A stretch of 52,322 nucleotides of DNA from Nanobdellati archaeon. Its GTDB lineage: Archaea > EX4484-52 > WAPT01. The stretch spans positions 1 through 52,322 of the forward strand of contig WAPT01000016.1 in the NCBI GenBank assembly GCA_015520605.1, in the 5' to 3' direction. The position numbers and the translations under genes were made by a program. Of the stretch, positions 1 to 7,516 are shown piece by piece. Numbering within the stretch: the first letter of the stretch is position 1; every line of letters starts with the position of its first letter. The notes under the pieces were generated by a model that was given only the letters and a program-made list of their open reading frames with translations, did no database searches and was not told the DNA's origin.

Positions 1-155
1 CTCACCACACCGCCGTTAGAAAGCGCAGAGCGCACAACTGTATAGGCCTCTTCTTTTTCTCTTTCCGATGGTCTGCAGTAAAGCACTCCCTGCTTTGATT
101 TCCCAGAAAACTCATTCCTTACCACATACCTTAGTTCCAGCCATGTGTCCTCCAC
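1..155 (-). CDS. Partial hypothetical protein running off the left edge
   Basis: An open frame on the minus strand runs from a GTG (or the TTG one codon earlier) near 155 to the window edge, encoding about 51 residues beginning VEDTWLELRYVVRNEFSG and ending SALSNGGVV. It is absent from the ORF track because no stop lies inside the window. The mix of charged and hydrophobic residues is protein-like and the frame is closed just upstream by TAA. I do not recognise the family. It is divergent from the desulforedoxin operon. Start choice is uncertain: there is no ATG and no convincing ribosome binding site. Confidence 0.45.
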   Translation of the reverse strand, partial: MEDTWLELRYVVRNEFSGKSKQGVLYCRPSEREKEEAYTVVRSALSNGGVV

Positions 156-242
156 CAAGACGCCCGTCCTAAATTAGTACAGACTCAAATGAATTTTGTT
201 TCCCCTCCCCTCCAAAGGATGAACGTTCGATGTCGAAAATAG

Positions 243-263
243 ATATTTCCAACACGGAAATAT
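243..263. promoter_or_regulatory. Inverted repeat, candidate operator
   Basis: Perfect 8-bp arms ATATTTCC and GGAAATAT are separated by a 5-nt spacer. It lies about 25 bp upstream of a TATA-like element (ATTTATAAG, about 288-297) that would serve the desulforedoxin operon, between that operon and the divergent partial gene. The position fits a transcription-factor site; the binding protein is unknown. Confidence 0.45.
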
Positions 264-343
264 GCAGGATAAATTTCGGGCCGTAACATTTATAAGGGAG
301 GGTATGTAATTCTTAATGGAGAAATTGAGGAGGTGTTGAAGAA

Positions 344-448
344 ATGATAAGAAGGGTTACGAAGGAGGAAGAGGAGTTCATTAAAGAGTGCATATGGAAC
401 TGGGATAAAGCACAGGAGCTCTGGGAAAAGAAGTTCGGGAAGAGGTAA
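344..448 (+). CDS. Small hypothetical protein (34 aa) upstream of desulforedoxin
   Basis: ATG at 344 follows a strong purine-rich ribosome binding site (GAGGAGGTG) and opens a 34-codon frame with a Glu/Lys-rich N-terminus ([15 protein letters not shown]) and a Trp-rich middle, ending FGKR. It is too short for the ORF track. Spacing to the downstream desulforedoxin is 38 nt, so the two are probably co-transcribed from the TATA-like box near 290. No family is recognised. It has one cysteine, so it is not itself an obvious iron-binding protein. Confidence 0.5.
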   Translation: MIRRVTKEEEEFIKECIWNWDKAQELWEKKFGKR

Positions 449-486
449 GCGGAAACTCTGAGCTGTTATTTTTGGTGGGTGATCTC

Positions 487-612
487 ATGCCAAGGGTTGA
501 AGAAGTTGGGCAAAAGTTCAGATGCAACATATGCGGTAATATTGTGGAGGTTGTTGAGGTAGGAGGTGGTGCTCTCGTCTGCTGCGGGGAGGAAATGGAA
601 CTCATTGAGTAA
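487..612 (+). CDS. Desulforedoxin-type iron protein (41 aa)
   Basis: A 41-codon frame preceded by GGTGGGTGAT encodes [20 protein letters not shown], then [19 protein letters not shown]. The Cys-x2-Cys plus Cys-Cys pattern, the VGGGxLVCCG core and the length match desulforedoxin, the mononuclear Fe(Cys)4 domain also found at the N-terminus of desulfoferrodoxin. The superoxide-reductase domain is absent, so this is a free-standing redox protein, probably cytoplasmic. Members are small electron carriers; its partner is unknown, with only the 34-aa upstream gene nearby. Too short for the ORF track. Regulation by the inverted repeat at 243-263 is plausible. Confidence 0.85.
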   Translation: MPRVEEVGQKFRCNICGNIVEVVEVGGGALVCCGEEMELIE

Positions 613-810
613 TTACAAAAATTTCAGTAATTTGCACAATATTTGCTCTTTTTTCTGATCAAGTCAGAGAAAATTTTTATATAATTAACTCCATATAAAA
701 TTAGCTTGTTTATAACATGGAAATTTTTGAGTATAAAATAAAAATTTACAAAAAAGGTTACAAAAAAATTTGTTATTTTGTGAAAAAATATTGTTGGGTG
801 AAGGCCATGG

Positions 811-1215
811 GTGATAGCGATGACGAAGGGTATGCATGTCATAATGGAATTGTATGGATGCCCTTCCGAAGCTATAGCTACGGTTCCTTCTGTGAAACAC
901 CTGATAGATATTGTGGTTGAGAGATCGGGAGTCAACCGTATAAGTGAGTTCTATCACCAGTTCAGACCCCACGGTGTTACAGGTGTTGTTTTGATTGCTG
1001 AATCACACATCTCCGTACATACCTGGCCGGAAAAGGGCTACGTCGCAATGGACATTTATACCTGTGGAAGTAAAGAGAAGGCCTTGAAAGCGGCCGAAGT
1101 CGCAATGGAGGTTTTCAGACCAAAGAAAATCGTTAGAAAAGATATGATGCGTGGGCTGGAGCATGAGACGGAAGTTGGCAGAGCTGTGGAAGTTACCGAA
1201 CACACGAAGTTATGA
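811..1215 (+). CDS. speD: S-adenosylmethionine decarboxylase proenzyme
   Basis: The 134-residue protein matches the short bacterial/archaeal AdoMet decarboxylase, which supplies decarboxylated AdoMet for spermidine-type polyamines. The motif LIAESHISVHTWPEKGY contains the Glu-Ser bond at which the proenzyme self-cleaves, turning the serine into the pyruvoyl cofactor, followed by the conserved DIYTCG with its catalytic Cys. The family core begins at KGMHVIMELYGC, so start is GTG 811 or ATG 820; a GGGTGA lies 9 nt before 811. The upstream leader is long and AT-rich with several TATA-like boxes. An out-of-frame ORF (717-920) overlaps the 5' end. No aminopropyltransferase is nearby. Confidence 0.93.
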   Translation: MIAMTKGMHVIMELYGCPSEAIATVPSVKHLIDIVVERSGVNRISEFYHQFRPHGVTGVVLIAESHISVHTWPEKGYVAMDIYTCGSKEKALKAAEVAMEVFRPKKIVRKDMMRGLEHETEVGRAVEVTEHTKL

Positions 1216-1305
1216 ATCTTAAGGTCGGGTCATTACTTTCGTTTCTTTGGCTCTGTTCTTATGAGGTCTGCTCATCGAGAAATAACGGGAACCTTTACAA
1301 ATACA

Positions 1306-1315
1306 AATTTAAAAT
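1306..1315 (+). promoter_or_regulatory. TATA-like box for the zincin-like gene
   Basis: AATTTAAAAT is centred 26 bp before ATG 1336. The spacing predicts transcription starting at or next to that ATG (leaderless), which argues against the upstream start at 1261 used in the ORF track. Confidence 0.55.
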
Positions 1316-1335
1316 CCCATTCGTCAGATTTCTGC

Positions 1336-2025
1336 ATGGCGGCACACTTTAAAACTCCAGAAGAAATATATGCCTCGGTTCTTTTCGAGTTAAAGAAAGA
1401 AAAAAACGAAATTAAAGATGTAATTGAAAAAGCGCCGATATATACTGATTATAGACTGCTGCGTAGTGAACCATATATTGTGGGCTACGTGCCCGACATT
1501 ATGCGGAATAAAGGCATAAATGAAGCTCGAACACCTCGCTCTAACTATGAGAGACCCGCATGTTATCCTCCTACATACCTAAATCCTCTTGCCCCCGCGC
1601 TTCTTAACAAATACGACCTTGCAGCATCCGTTTATCATGAAGTGGTGCACCGTGCGCAGATGGCCGCAGAATTCAGCGGCAGAAGAGACATAATAGGGAG
1701 GATTATAGAGAAGTATGTGCAATTTCGCAACAAGAAGGAGAAGGAGCTGTTCTACGAAGTCAGGGATGCTCTTTGCAGGGTTCCAGAGCTGAGGCGCATA
1801 ATCCTGGAAGGGGAGGCGCAGTACTTAATGAGTCAAGCTTACCCTTATGCGAGCAAGTTCATTAAACCCTACAGCACGGAGGAGCTTGTGTACAGGACAA
1901 TGTTAGCAGCGGTCAAAAGAGCGGCAGCCACAGGATATAATCCAAAGGCTGTTAAGAAACTTGTTACAGGATGTGCATACCTTCTTTGTGGAAGAGAGGG
2001 AAGCAGGAATATTTACGCTTCCTGA
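1336..2025 (+). CDS. Putative zinc metallopeptidase-like protein with HEVVH motif
   Basis: The 229-residue product (from ATG 1336, chosen from TATA spacing) contains YHEVVHRAQ, an HExxH zinc-binding signature, followed some 60 residues later by ILEGEAQYL, whose glutamate could be the third ligand of a gluzincin-like site. An upstream stretch resembles a substrate-cleft strand (PTYLNPLAPALL). No signal peptide or membrane segment is evident, so it is probably cytoplasmic. I do not recognise a named family. HExxH can occur by chance, so activity is an inference; the E-x-x-Y helix after it makes chance less likely. No operon partner: flanked by speD and a convergent M23-like gene. Confidence 0.6.
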   Translation: MAAHFKTPEEIYASVLFELKKEKNEIKDVIEKAPIYTDYRLLRSEPYIVGYVPDIMRNKGINEARTPRSNYERPACYPPTYLNPLAPALLNKYDLAASVYHEVVHRAQMAAEFSGRRDIIGRIIEKYVQFRNKKEKELFYEVRDALCRVPELRRIILEGEAQYLMSQAYPYASKFIKPYSTEELVYRTMLAAVKRAAATGYNPKAVKKLVTGCAYLLCGREGSRNIYAS

Positions 2026-2082
2026 AGGTTTGTTACGATGGAATGATAAAAATTCGTGATGGATTTTTCCTATACCGATCGG

Positions 2083-2580
2083 TTAAGACTCCCCCTTCCA
2101 CCTCACCTTCAGGGTTCTAAACCCTTTCCCGTTCTTTCTGAACTTGAATACCATGAAATGCAGGTGGGGTTCGAGTGACCATCCTGTATTTCCGCTGTAA
2201 GCGATAATTTCGCCCGTGCTAACGTGCTGACCCTTTTTGACCAGAACACCTTTATACCTAAGATGGCTGTATTGAGAAAACTCTCCATTAGCGTGCCTGA
2301 TCACAACATAATTTCCATCCTGTTTTTCTTCCGGCAGTTCTTCTTCTGTCGGTGGTTCTATCCCGTCATAGTTCTCCATGACATCATCCCGAACAGCAAC
2401 AACCACCCCTTCCAAAGCTGCCATAACCGGTGTTCCCTCATCGCAGATAAAATCGACGGCATTCGTCAAATCCTCAATAACACCATTTTTCTTAAAAACT
2501 TTATGAGCAGGTGCCTTAGTAACAATTCTTTTTATGTATTTCTTATCAATCGGATACACATACAAGTTTTTTGTTTTCAT
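2083..2580 (-). CDS. M23 (LytM-like) peptidase-domain protein
   Basis: A 165-residue protein with the M23/lysostaphin-type fold pattern: NAVDF, then GTPVMAALEGVVVAV, the YSHL turn, then GNTGWSLEPHLHF with the HxH motif. M23 enzymes are zinc endopeptidases that normally cut peptidoglycan peptides, absent from archaea. The usual first ligand His four residues before the Asp is replaced (TNAVDF), so the metal site may be incomplete or the protein non-catalytic. An acidic insert (PPTEEELPEEK) sits mid-domain. No signal peptide is visible, consistent with an intracellular role. ATG 2580 is preferred over the TTG at 2589. Confidence 0.75.
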   Translation of the reverse strand: MKTKNLYVYPIDKKYIKRIVTKAPAHKVFKKNGVIEDLTNAVDFICDEGTPVMAALEGVVVAVRDDVMENYDGIEPPTEEELPEEKQDGNYVVIRHANGEFSQYSHLRYKGVLVKKGQHVSTGEIIAYSGNTGWSLEPHLHFMVFKFRKNGKGFRTLKVRWKGES

Positions 2581-2837
2581 GGATCGCAACCTCGTTCAGG
2601 AATATTCACCGTTTTTTATTTTTTCAATTTAGATTAAAAGTTTTTTCGGGACATTTTTAGAGATCCAGATAACTTCCAAAACTTCATTAGAGTATTCTTA
2701 ACTTTCTCACACTATATTCTTAACACATTGTAATTTTCATTGAATTGATGTCTTGCATGGATCATTTCATATATTCTGTTGACCGTTCAGGAAAATATAT
2801 TTTGTGCCGGACAGTCTTCCGCTCATTCTCAGTAATC

Positions 2838-2846
2838 TTTATATAG
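2838..2846 (+). promoter_or_regulatory. TATA-like box of ppsA
   Basis: TTTATATAG is centred about 27 bp before ATG 2869, predicting a leaderless ppsA transcript. The rest of the 2590-2868 gap holds AT-rich sequence in which I see no gene. Confidence 0.65.
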
Positions 2847-2868
2847 ATTAGACTACATTATTACCTCT

Positions 2869-5316
2869 ATGCCCGTGCTAAGAAGAAAAGGTAAGGATAA
2901 GAATAAGGCTTTCATTCTCTGGTTCGATGAAATAACTCACAAGGACGTTCCTTTTGTTGGTGGAAAGAACGCATCTCTTGGCGAGATGTACAACGAGCTT
3001 GCAAAGCAGGGTGTAAACGTACCGTACGGATTTGCGATAACTGCTTATGCTTATGATTATTTCATTGAAAAGACCGGTATAAAGAATAAGATTTATGAAA
3101 TTCTCCAAGGCCTTGATACGAGGAACGTGGAAGACCTAATGAGAAGGGGCAAGGAGATCAGGGAACTTTTCCTCCAGGCCGAGTTTCCTGAGGAACTTAA
3201 AAAAGAAATTGTGGATGCTTACAGAAAGCTCAGCCAGAAGTACTGTGTGGAAGCTGTTGATGTTGCGGTGAGAAGTTCCGCTACAGCTGAAGATATGCCA
3301 GATGCGAGCTTTGCAGGGCAGCAGGAAACCTATCTCAATGTGGTTGGTGTTAATGCTCTTCTCGATGCATGCAAGAAGTGTTTTGCCTCCCTCTTTACTG
3401 ATAGAGCCATATCCTACCGGGAGGACAAGGGCTTTGACCACTTTAAAGTGAAGCTTTCAATCGGAGTGCAGAAGATGGTTAGGAGTGATCTCGCCTCTTC
3501 AGGTGTTATGTTTACACTGGATACGGAGACAGGTTTCAGAAACGTTGTGCTCATCAATGGTAGCTACGGGCTCGGGGAGTATATAGTGCAAGGAAAGGTC
3601 ACACCCGATCAGTTCTATGTGTTTAAACCCACTCTGGAAAAGGGTTACAGACCCGTTATCTCAAAGAGGCTTGGGGACAAGAGAATTAAGCTCGTTTATG
3701 CTGAAGGGGGCGGTACAAGAGAGGTTGAGGTGAGCGAGGAAGAAAGAAACCGCTTCTGTTTGAGCGATGATGAAATCCTTCAACTGGCAAGGTGGGGGAT
3801 AATAATAGAGAAGCACTACTCCAAAAAGCTCGGGAAAGACCAGCCAATGGACATAGAGTGGGCGAAGGACGGAACAACAGGAGAGTTGTTCGTAGTGCAG
3901 GCTAGACCAGAGACAGTACACTCAACGAAGAAGGATGTTAATACGATAGAGTACTATCATCTTGAGGAGGCTGGGAAGGTTCTGGTCGAGGGGCTTGCTG
4001 TCGGATCGAAGATAGCAACGGGTAGGGTGAGAGTGATTGAAGATCCAAGTAAGATGCACGAATTTCGGGAGGGGGAGATACTTGTAACCGACATAACGGA
4101 TCCTGACTGGGAACCGATAATGAAGATCGCCTCCGCAATTGTTACCAATAGAGGCGGAAGGACGAGTCATGCCGCTATAGTGGCAAGAGAGCTTGGCATT
4201 CCTGCTGTTGTCGGTACAGGTATAGCGACGAAGGTTCTTAAGACGGGACAGAAGGTAACGGTCAGCACCGTTGAAGGAGAAAAGGGAAAGGTTTATGAGG
4301 GCAAGCTTAAGTATGAAATAAAGCGAATTCGCGTGGATAAGATTCCGAATACTCGAACGATGATAACTCTCAATGTTGGTGAACCGGAGAGAGCGTTTGC
4401 GTATTCCTTTTTACCAAATGACGGAGTTGGTTTGGCAAGGGAGGAGTTCATCATAAACGACTGGATAAAAATTCATCCGAACGCTCTCCTGGAATTTGAA
4501 AAACTGCGGGAACTGGGGGCTGATGAGGAAACCATAAGAAAGATTGAGGAGCTTACAGTGGGTTATGATGACAAAAAGCAGTACTTTATAGATAAGCTCG
4601 CTGAGGGTATAGCAATGATCGCCGCGGCTTTCTACCCCAAGAAAGTTATTGTACGTTTCTCTGATTTCAAGAGCAACGAGTATGCAAGGCTCATAGGAGG
4701 TAAGCTCTTCGAGCCGAAAGAAGAGAACCCAATGCTCGGATGGAGAGGTGCTTCGCGTTATTATTCAGAGGGGTTCAGGTTTGCTTTTGCCTTGGAGTGC
4801 AAGGCCATAAAGAAGGTCAGGGACGAGTTTGGCCTGAAGAATGTGAGTGTAATGATACCATTCTGTCGTACGGTTTATGAAGCGGAAAAGGTCGTGCACG
4901 AGCTCAAGCTCAACGGACTGAAGAGAGGTGAGGATGGCCTTAAAGTTTATATGATGTGTGAGATACCCTCGAACGTTGTTCTTGCCGAAAAGTTCCTCGA
5001 GTACTTTGATGGATTCTCCATAGGTACGAATGACCTCACACAGTTGACTCTCGGCATTGACAGGGATTCAGAACTTGTTTCTTACCTTTATGATGAGAGA
5101 AACGAAGCTGTAAGGAAAATGGTCGAACTTGCGATAAAGAAGGCTCACAAGGCAGGCAAGAAAATAGGAATATGCGGGGATGCTCCATCCACACACCCTG
5201 ATTTTGCGAGGTTCTTGGTAGATTGTGATATAGATTACATTTCAGTCAGCCCAGACGTTGCAATCAAGACAAGGATGATAGTGGCGGATGAGGAGAAAAA
5301 ACTAAGGAAAAAATGA
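2869..5316 (+). CDS. ppsA: Phosphoenolpyruvate synthase
   Basis: The 815-residue protein has the full PEP synthase architecture: N-terminal ATP-grasp-like nucleotide-binding domain (GGKNASLGEM near residue 26, VRSSATAEDMPDASFAGQQET near 140), central swivelling phosphohistidine domain with GGRTSHAAIVARELGIP near 429 carrying the phosphorylated His, and a C-terminal PEP/pyruvate barrel ending in the catalytic-Cys segment GICGDAPSTHPDF near 769. It converts pyruvate, ATP and water to PEP, AMP and phosphate, the entry to gluconeogenesis, and may also work in glycolytic direction in some archaea. Length is typical. It stands alone with its own TATA box. PPDK is less likely given the overall match and archaeal setting. 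Confidence 0.95.
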   Translation: MPVLRRKGKDKNKAFILWFDEITHKDVPFVGGKNASLGEMYNELAKQGVNVPYGFAITAYAYDYFIEKTGIKNKIYEILQGLDTRNVEDLMRRGKEIRELFLQAEFPEELKKEIVDAYRKLSQKYCVEAVDVAVRSSATAEDMPDASFAGQQETYLNVVGVNALLDACKKCFASLFTDRAISYREDKGFDHFKVKLSIGVQKMVRSDLASSGVMFTLDTETGFRNVVLINGSYGLGEYIVQGKVTPDQFYVFKPTLEKGYRPVISKRLGDKRIKLVYAEGGGTREVEVSEEERNRFCLSDDEILQLARWGIIIEKHYSKKLGKDQPMDIEWAKDGTTGELFVVQARPETVHSTKKDVNTIEYYHLEEAGKVLVEGLAVGSKIATGRVRVIEDPSKMHEFREGEILVTDITDPDWEPIMKIASAIVTNRGGRTSHAAIVARELGIPAVVGTGIATKVLKTGQKVTVSTVEGEKGKVYEGKLKYEIKRIRVDKIPNTRTMITLNVGEPERAFAYSFLPNDGVGLAREEFIINDWIKIHPNALLEFEKLRELGADEETIRKIEELTVGYDDKKQYFIDKLAEGIAMIAAAFYPKKVIVRFSDFKSNEYARLIGGKLFEPKEENPMLGWRGASRYYSEGFRFAFALECKAIKKVRDEFGLKNVSVMIPFCRTVYEAEKVVHELKLNGLKRGEDGLKVYMMCEIPSNVVLAEKFLEYFDGFSIGTNDLTQLTLGIDRDSELVSYLYDERNEAVRKMVELAIKKAHKAGKKIGICGDAPSTHPDFARFLVDCDIDYISVSPDVAIKTRMIVADEEKKLRKK

Positions 5317-5343
5317 ACGGGATGTTGGTTTGTAAATTTTGTT

Positions 5344-5691
5344 TCAATCGATTAAGTGATGATCCTCTTCGCTCCAAGGAGGGACGGACACAACATATAT
5401 CTTGAGAGGAGTACCATCTCGGATTTTATGTGGTTTCCCCGGCGTGATATGTAAAACCATCCCTTCCTTAAGCTGGATTTCTTCGTCATCACCTACAATT
5501 AATTTTCCAGTACCTCCGACAACAATGTAGATTTCATGTGTTGTTTTATGAAAATGCTTTTTTGATTCTCGAACCTCTGCATAAGCCAAACCAACATTCA
5601 CGTTTTTCAAGTTAAACAACTCCCAAATCTTTTCAGTACCGAGATCTACAGCATTCGATACCTTCTCTTTTCTGTAAATTTTCAAATTCAT
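5344..5691 (-). CDS. Cupin-domain protein
   Basis: A 115-residue single-domain cupin. Motif 1 appears as HFHKTTHEIYIVVGGTGKLIV with two His and a Glu placed as metal ligands, and motif 2 as PGKPHKI with the fourth His. Small cupins of this sort bind sugars or small acids, or act as isomerases or sensors; substrate cannot be read from sequence. It ends 28 nt past the convergent ppsA stop and appears monocistronic. Confidence 0.85.
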   Translation of the reverse strand: MNLKIYRKEKVSNAVDLGTEKIWELFNLKNVNVGLAYAEVRESKKHFHKTTHEIYIVVGGTGKLIVGDDEEIQLKEGMVLHITPGKPHKIRDGTPLKIYVVSVPPWSEEDHHLID

Positions 5692-5776
5692 GAAGAAAAA
5701 CTGTATGACTATAAAAATTAAAAAATATTGAAGACAATCTAGAAAGTTAAGTACTGAGCATTGTGTAATTTTGGAC

Positions 5777-5971
5777 TCAGGCTTCCATCTCCGCTTCCAG
5801 TTCCTTTTTGCTTGGTTTGTAGCCGTACATCATGAGTATCTTGTTTATCCTCTCGACCTCCTTCCAGTTACCCCTAGCCATTGCGTCGAGTTTATTTTTG
5901 AGCCACTGCTGAATTATCCTATCCCTCTCAGTCTCAGGAATTTTAATTGGAATGACCTTCTTTCTACCCAT
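5777..5971 (-). CDS. Small charged hypothetical protein (64 aa)
   Basis: I take ATG 5971 (MGRKKVIPIKIPETERDR) because a TATA-like TTTAAAAAAAT lies about 29 bp upstream and a GAGGTGATGG site sits just before; ATG 5977 is also possible. The product is a short, highly charged, largely helical protein (WLKNKLDAMARGNWKEVERINKILMMYGYKPSKKELEAEMEA). The IPIKIPE opening resembles the strand-helix beginning of small DNA-binding or antitoxin proteins, but I cannot assign a family. It is the last gene of a run of three small minus-strand genes. Confidence 0.55.
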   Translation of the reverse strand: MGRKKVIPIKIPETERDRIIQQWLKNKLDAMARGNWKEVERINKILMMYGYKPSKKELEAEMEA

Positions 5972-6042
5972 AACCATCACCTCATAAACCCGAATTTTTT
6001 TAAAGTTTACGATTTTTTGTATTGAAGGTATGAACATGGAGT

Positions 6043-6225
6043 TCACAGTAATTTGTCCATCGTGTCTTGGTATGCTCTCGCCATCTCAATTATGGCCTCG
6101 CTGATCGTCACTCTCCTACCGCTGTTTCGAAGCTGAATGTGAGACACAACCTTAAGCAATTCACAATAAGCTTCATCGGTAATTTTTAATGTACGATAAA
6201 CACTTGTGGTATTTTTATTATCCAT
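6043..6225 (-). CDS. Ribbon-helix-helix-type regulator, possible antitoxin (60 aa)
   Basis: The segment SVYRTLKITDEAYCELLKVV followed by GRRVTISEAIIEMARAYQDTMDKLL has the strand-helix-helix pattern of short archaeal antitoxin-like regulators (TLKITDEAYxxL...TISEAIxxM). ATG 6225 is preferred because GGTG lies about 7 nt upstream; GTG 6237 would lengthen the overlap with the preceding 129-aa gene. Such proteins bind palindromic DNA as dimers and often repress their own operon; repeated TTAGTAA/TTACTAA half-sites at 6258-6290 and 6617-6630 are obvious candidates. Whether a flanking gene is a toxin is not clear: neither has a recognisable PIN or RelE domain. Confidence 0.6.
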   Translation of the reverse strand: MDNKNTTSVYRTLKITDEAYCELLKVVSHIQLRNSGRRVTISEAIIEMARAYQDTMDKLL

Positions 6226-6607
6226 TGTGTTCACCACACCCTAAGTTTATATGAATTTTAGTAACTTTCTCCTTTTTACTAATTTTAGTATTCAAAATTT
6301 TTAAAGTTTTCATCATTTGCTGAATGTACGGATACTGTATGCAGGTGTTATCAAAGAGATTATTCTTATATTTGTAGAGTACAAGTTCACCTTCCAGATC
6401 GCATGCAACCCTGAGATTTCCTGTGCCCTGAAGGCTCTCCAGCTGCCAATCACCGTTCTGTGAATCACGTTGGTATCCTCTCTTTCCAAAAGATTCCCGA
6501 GTTCTACCAAGTTCATGATGGTTTTTGTTAGGGAGCGTTCTGTTCTCTTCCGACCACATGATAGTTATCGCGGCCAGCCTGTTAGTGAGCTCCTCACACC
6601 TCCTCAT
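6218..6607 (-). CDS. Hypothetical protein (129 aa), first gene of RHH operon
   Basis: ATG 6607 lies about 25 bp downstream of a TATA-like TTTTTAAATATG, with a perfect 14-bp palindrome in between, so this frame rather than the overlapping 67-aa frame is probably translated, as a leaderless mRNA. It begins MRRCEELTNRLAAITIMWSEENR and has a Lys-rich C-terminus. Its end overlaps the RHH gene by 8 nt, indicating translational coupling. I recognise no domain. The toxin-like role suggested by its neighbour is speculative; nuclease or acetyltransferase motifs are not visible. Confidence 0.5.
   Translation of the reverse strand: MRRCEELTNRLAAITIMWSEENRTLPNKNHHELGRTRESFGKRGYQRDSQNGDWQLESLQGTGNLRVACDLEGELVLYKYKNNLFDNTCIQYPYIQQMMKTLKILNTKISKKEKVTKIHINLGCGEHNG
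6258..6290. repeat. Clustered TTAGTAA/TTACTAA half-sites
   Basis: TTAGTAA at 6258-6264, TTACTAA at 6276-6282 and TTAGTA at 6285-6290 lie just upstream of the RHH start. The same half-sites fuse into the perfect palindrome at the operon promoter (6617-6630). Candidate operator cluster. Confidence 0.4.
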
Positions 6608-6616
6608 AATTTATTA

Positions 6617-6630
6617 TTACTAATTAGTAA
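6617..6630. promoter_or_regulatory. 14-bp perfect palindrome at operon promoter
   Basis: TTACTAATTAGTAA sits between the minus-strand TATA-like box and ATG 6607, where a bound dimer would block polymerase. Matching half-sites recur at 6258-6290, so autoregulation by the RHH protein is a reasonable inference. Confidence 0.5.
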
Positions 6631-6734
6631 CATATTTAAAAATTTATGTTTCCATTCCCATAAATCCCCGCTAATGTGAAACGGAACAGACAGAGAAGGA
6701 TTTCAATTTAAAGATTCCATCCGACTCTTCTTTT

Positions 6735-7316
6735 ATGAGCCTCAAAAAGGAAATAAGGGTTATAGGAATTGATGATGCTCCTTTTCAACTTAAAAGGGAT
6801 GAGAGCTGCCTTGTAGTAGGAGTTATAACGAGGGGGCGGGAGTATCTTGATGGTGTGCTATCCTGCAGGATAAAGGTCGATGGTATGGACGCAACACAGA
6901 AGTTTGCGGAAATGATAAACTACTCTCATTTCAGGGATCAGCTTCGCGCCATCTTTCTTGATGGCATCTCCTACGCTGGATTTAACATGGTGAACATAAA
7001 AGAGCTGCACGAGCTCACAGGAATCCCCGTTGTGGTGGTGATAAGAAAAAGGCCCGACAGAGAGGAGTTCATAAAAGCTATGAAGAGGCTGGATGACTGG
7101 AAGGAAAGGGTAAAGGCTGTTGAAGCTGCGGGAGAAGTAAAGGAAATGGTAAACAAAAAGGGCAGAATTTACTTTCAGTACTATGGGTGTGATGAAAGGA
7201 AGGCGAGAGCGTTCATAAACAAAAGCATAAAGAGAGCTGCTGTCCCCGAATGTCTGAGAATGGCTCACCTGATAGCAAAGGGCATTATCGACGGAGAAAG
7301 CGGGAGGGGAAGATGA
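6735..7316 (+). CDS. DUF99 (UPF0215) family protein, endonuclease V-like fold
   Basis: The 193-residue protein begins RVIGIDDAPFQ, with VVGVITRGREYLDGVL, FLDGISYAGFN and IPVVVVIRKRP, the signature of the archaeal DUF99/UPF0215 family, which is distantly related to endonuclease V and has been linked to processing of deaminated bases. The two acidic segments (GIDD and FLDG) correspond to the metal-binding positions in the nuclease fold. Length is typical. CAATTTAAAG at about 6704-6713 is 25 bp upstream of the ATG, so the transcript is likely leaderless. It is monocistronic. The true endonuclease V is a separate gene at 28164-28802. Confidence 0.85.
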   Translation: MSLKKEIRVIGIDDAPFQLKRDESCLVVGVITRGREYLDGVLSCRIKVDGMDATQKFAEMINYSHFRDQLRAIFLDGISYAGFNMVNIKELHELTGIPVVVVIRKRPDREEFIKAMKRLDDWKERVKAVEAAGEVKEMVNKKGRIYFQYYGCDERKARAFINKSIKRAAVPECLRMAHLIAKGIIDGESGRGR

Positions 7317-7333
7317 CATCTGTGTGTTGTGTC

Positions 7334-7516
7334 TTATAATTCTTCACAACAGAAAAACCGAGAAAGCTTCAGATCCTGGAATATCCTTGGGGATTTGCCG
7401 GCATAATCGATCATTATCAACCCGCGATTCTTTTCCAGATCCTGCAGAAGCTCCCTATACATTTCCCTTGCCAAACACCACGTGAAAAATGCTGGTAGGA
7501 AATAAAGATAGAAATT
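7334..7516 (-). pseudogene. Possible frameshifted gene remnant
   Basis: Directly after the stop of the 256-aa gene, the same frame stays open as FYLYFLPAFFTWCLAREMYRELLQ, then protein-like sequence seems to continue in another frame as LEKNRGLIMIDYAGKSPRIF to a TAA at 7334. No start codon with a promoter is apparent. It could be a decayed gene, a read-through tail, or chance; no family is recognised. Confidence 0.25.

Noticed and set aside
6313-6516. 67-aa minus ORF overlapping the 129-aa gene
   Set aside because: The 129-aa frame has a promoter at correct spacing and overlaps the RHH gene; this one has neither.
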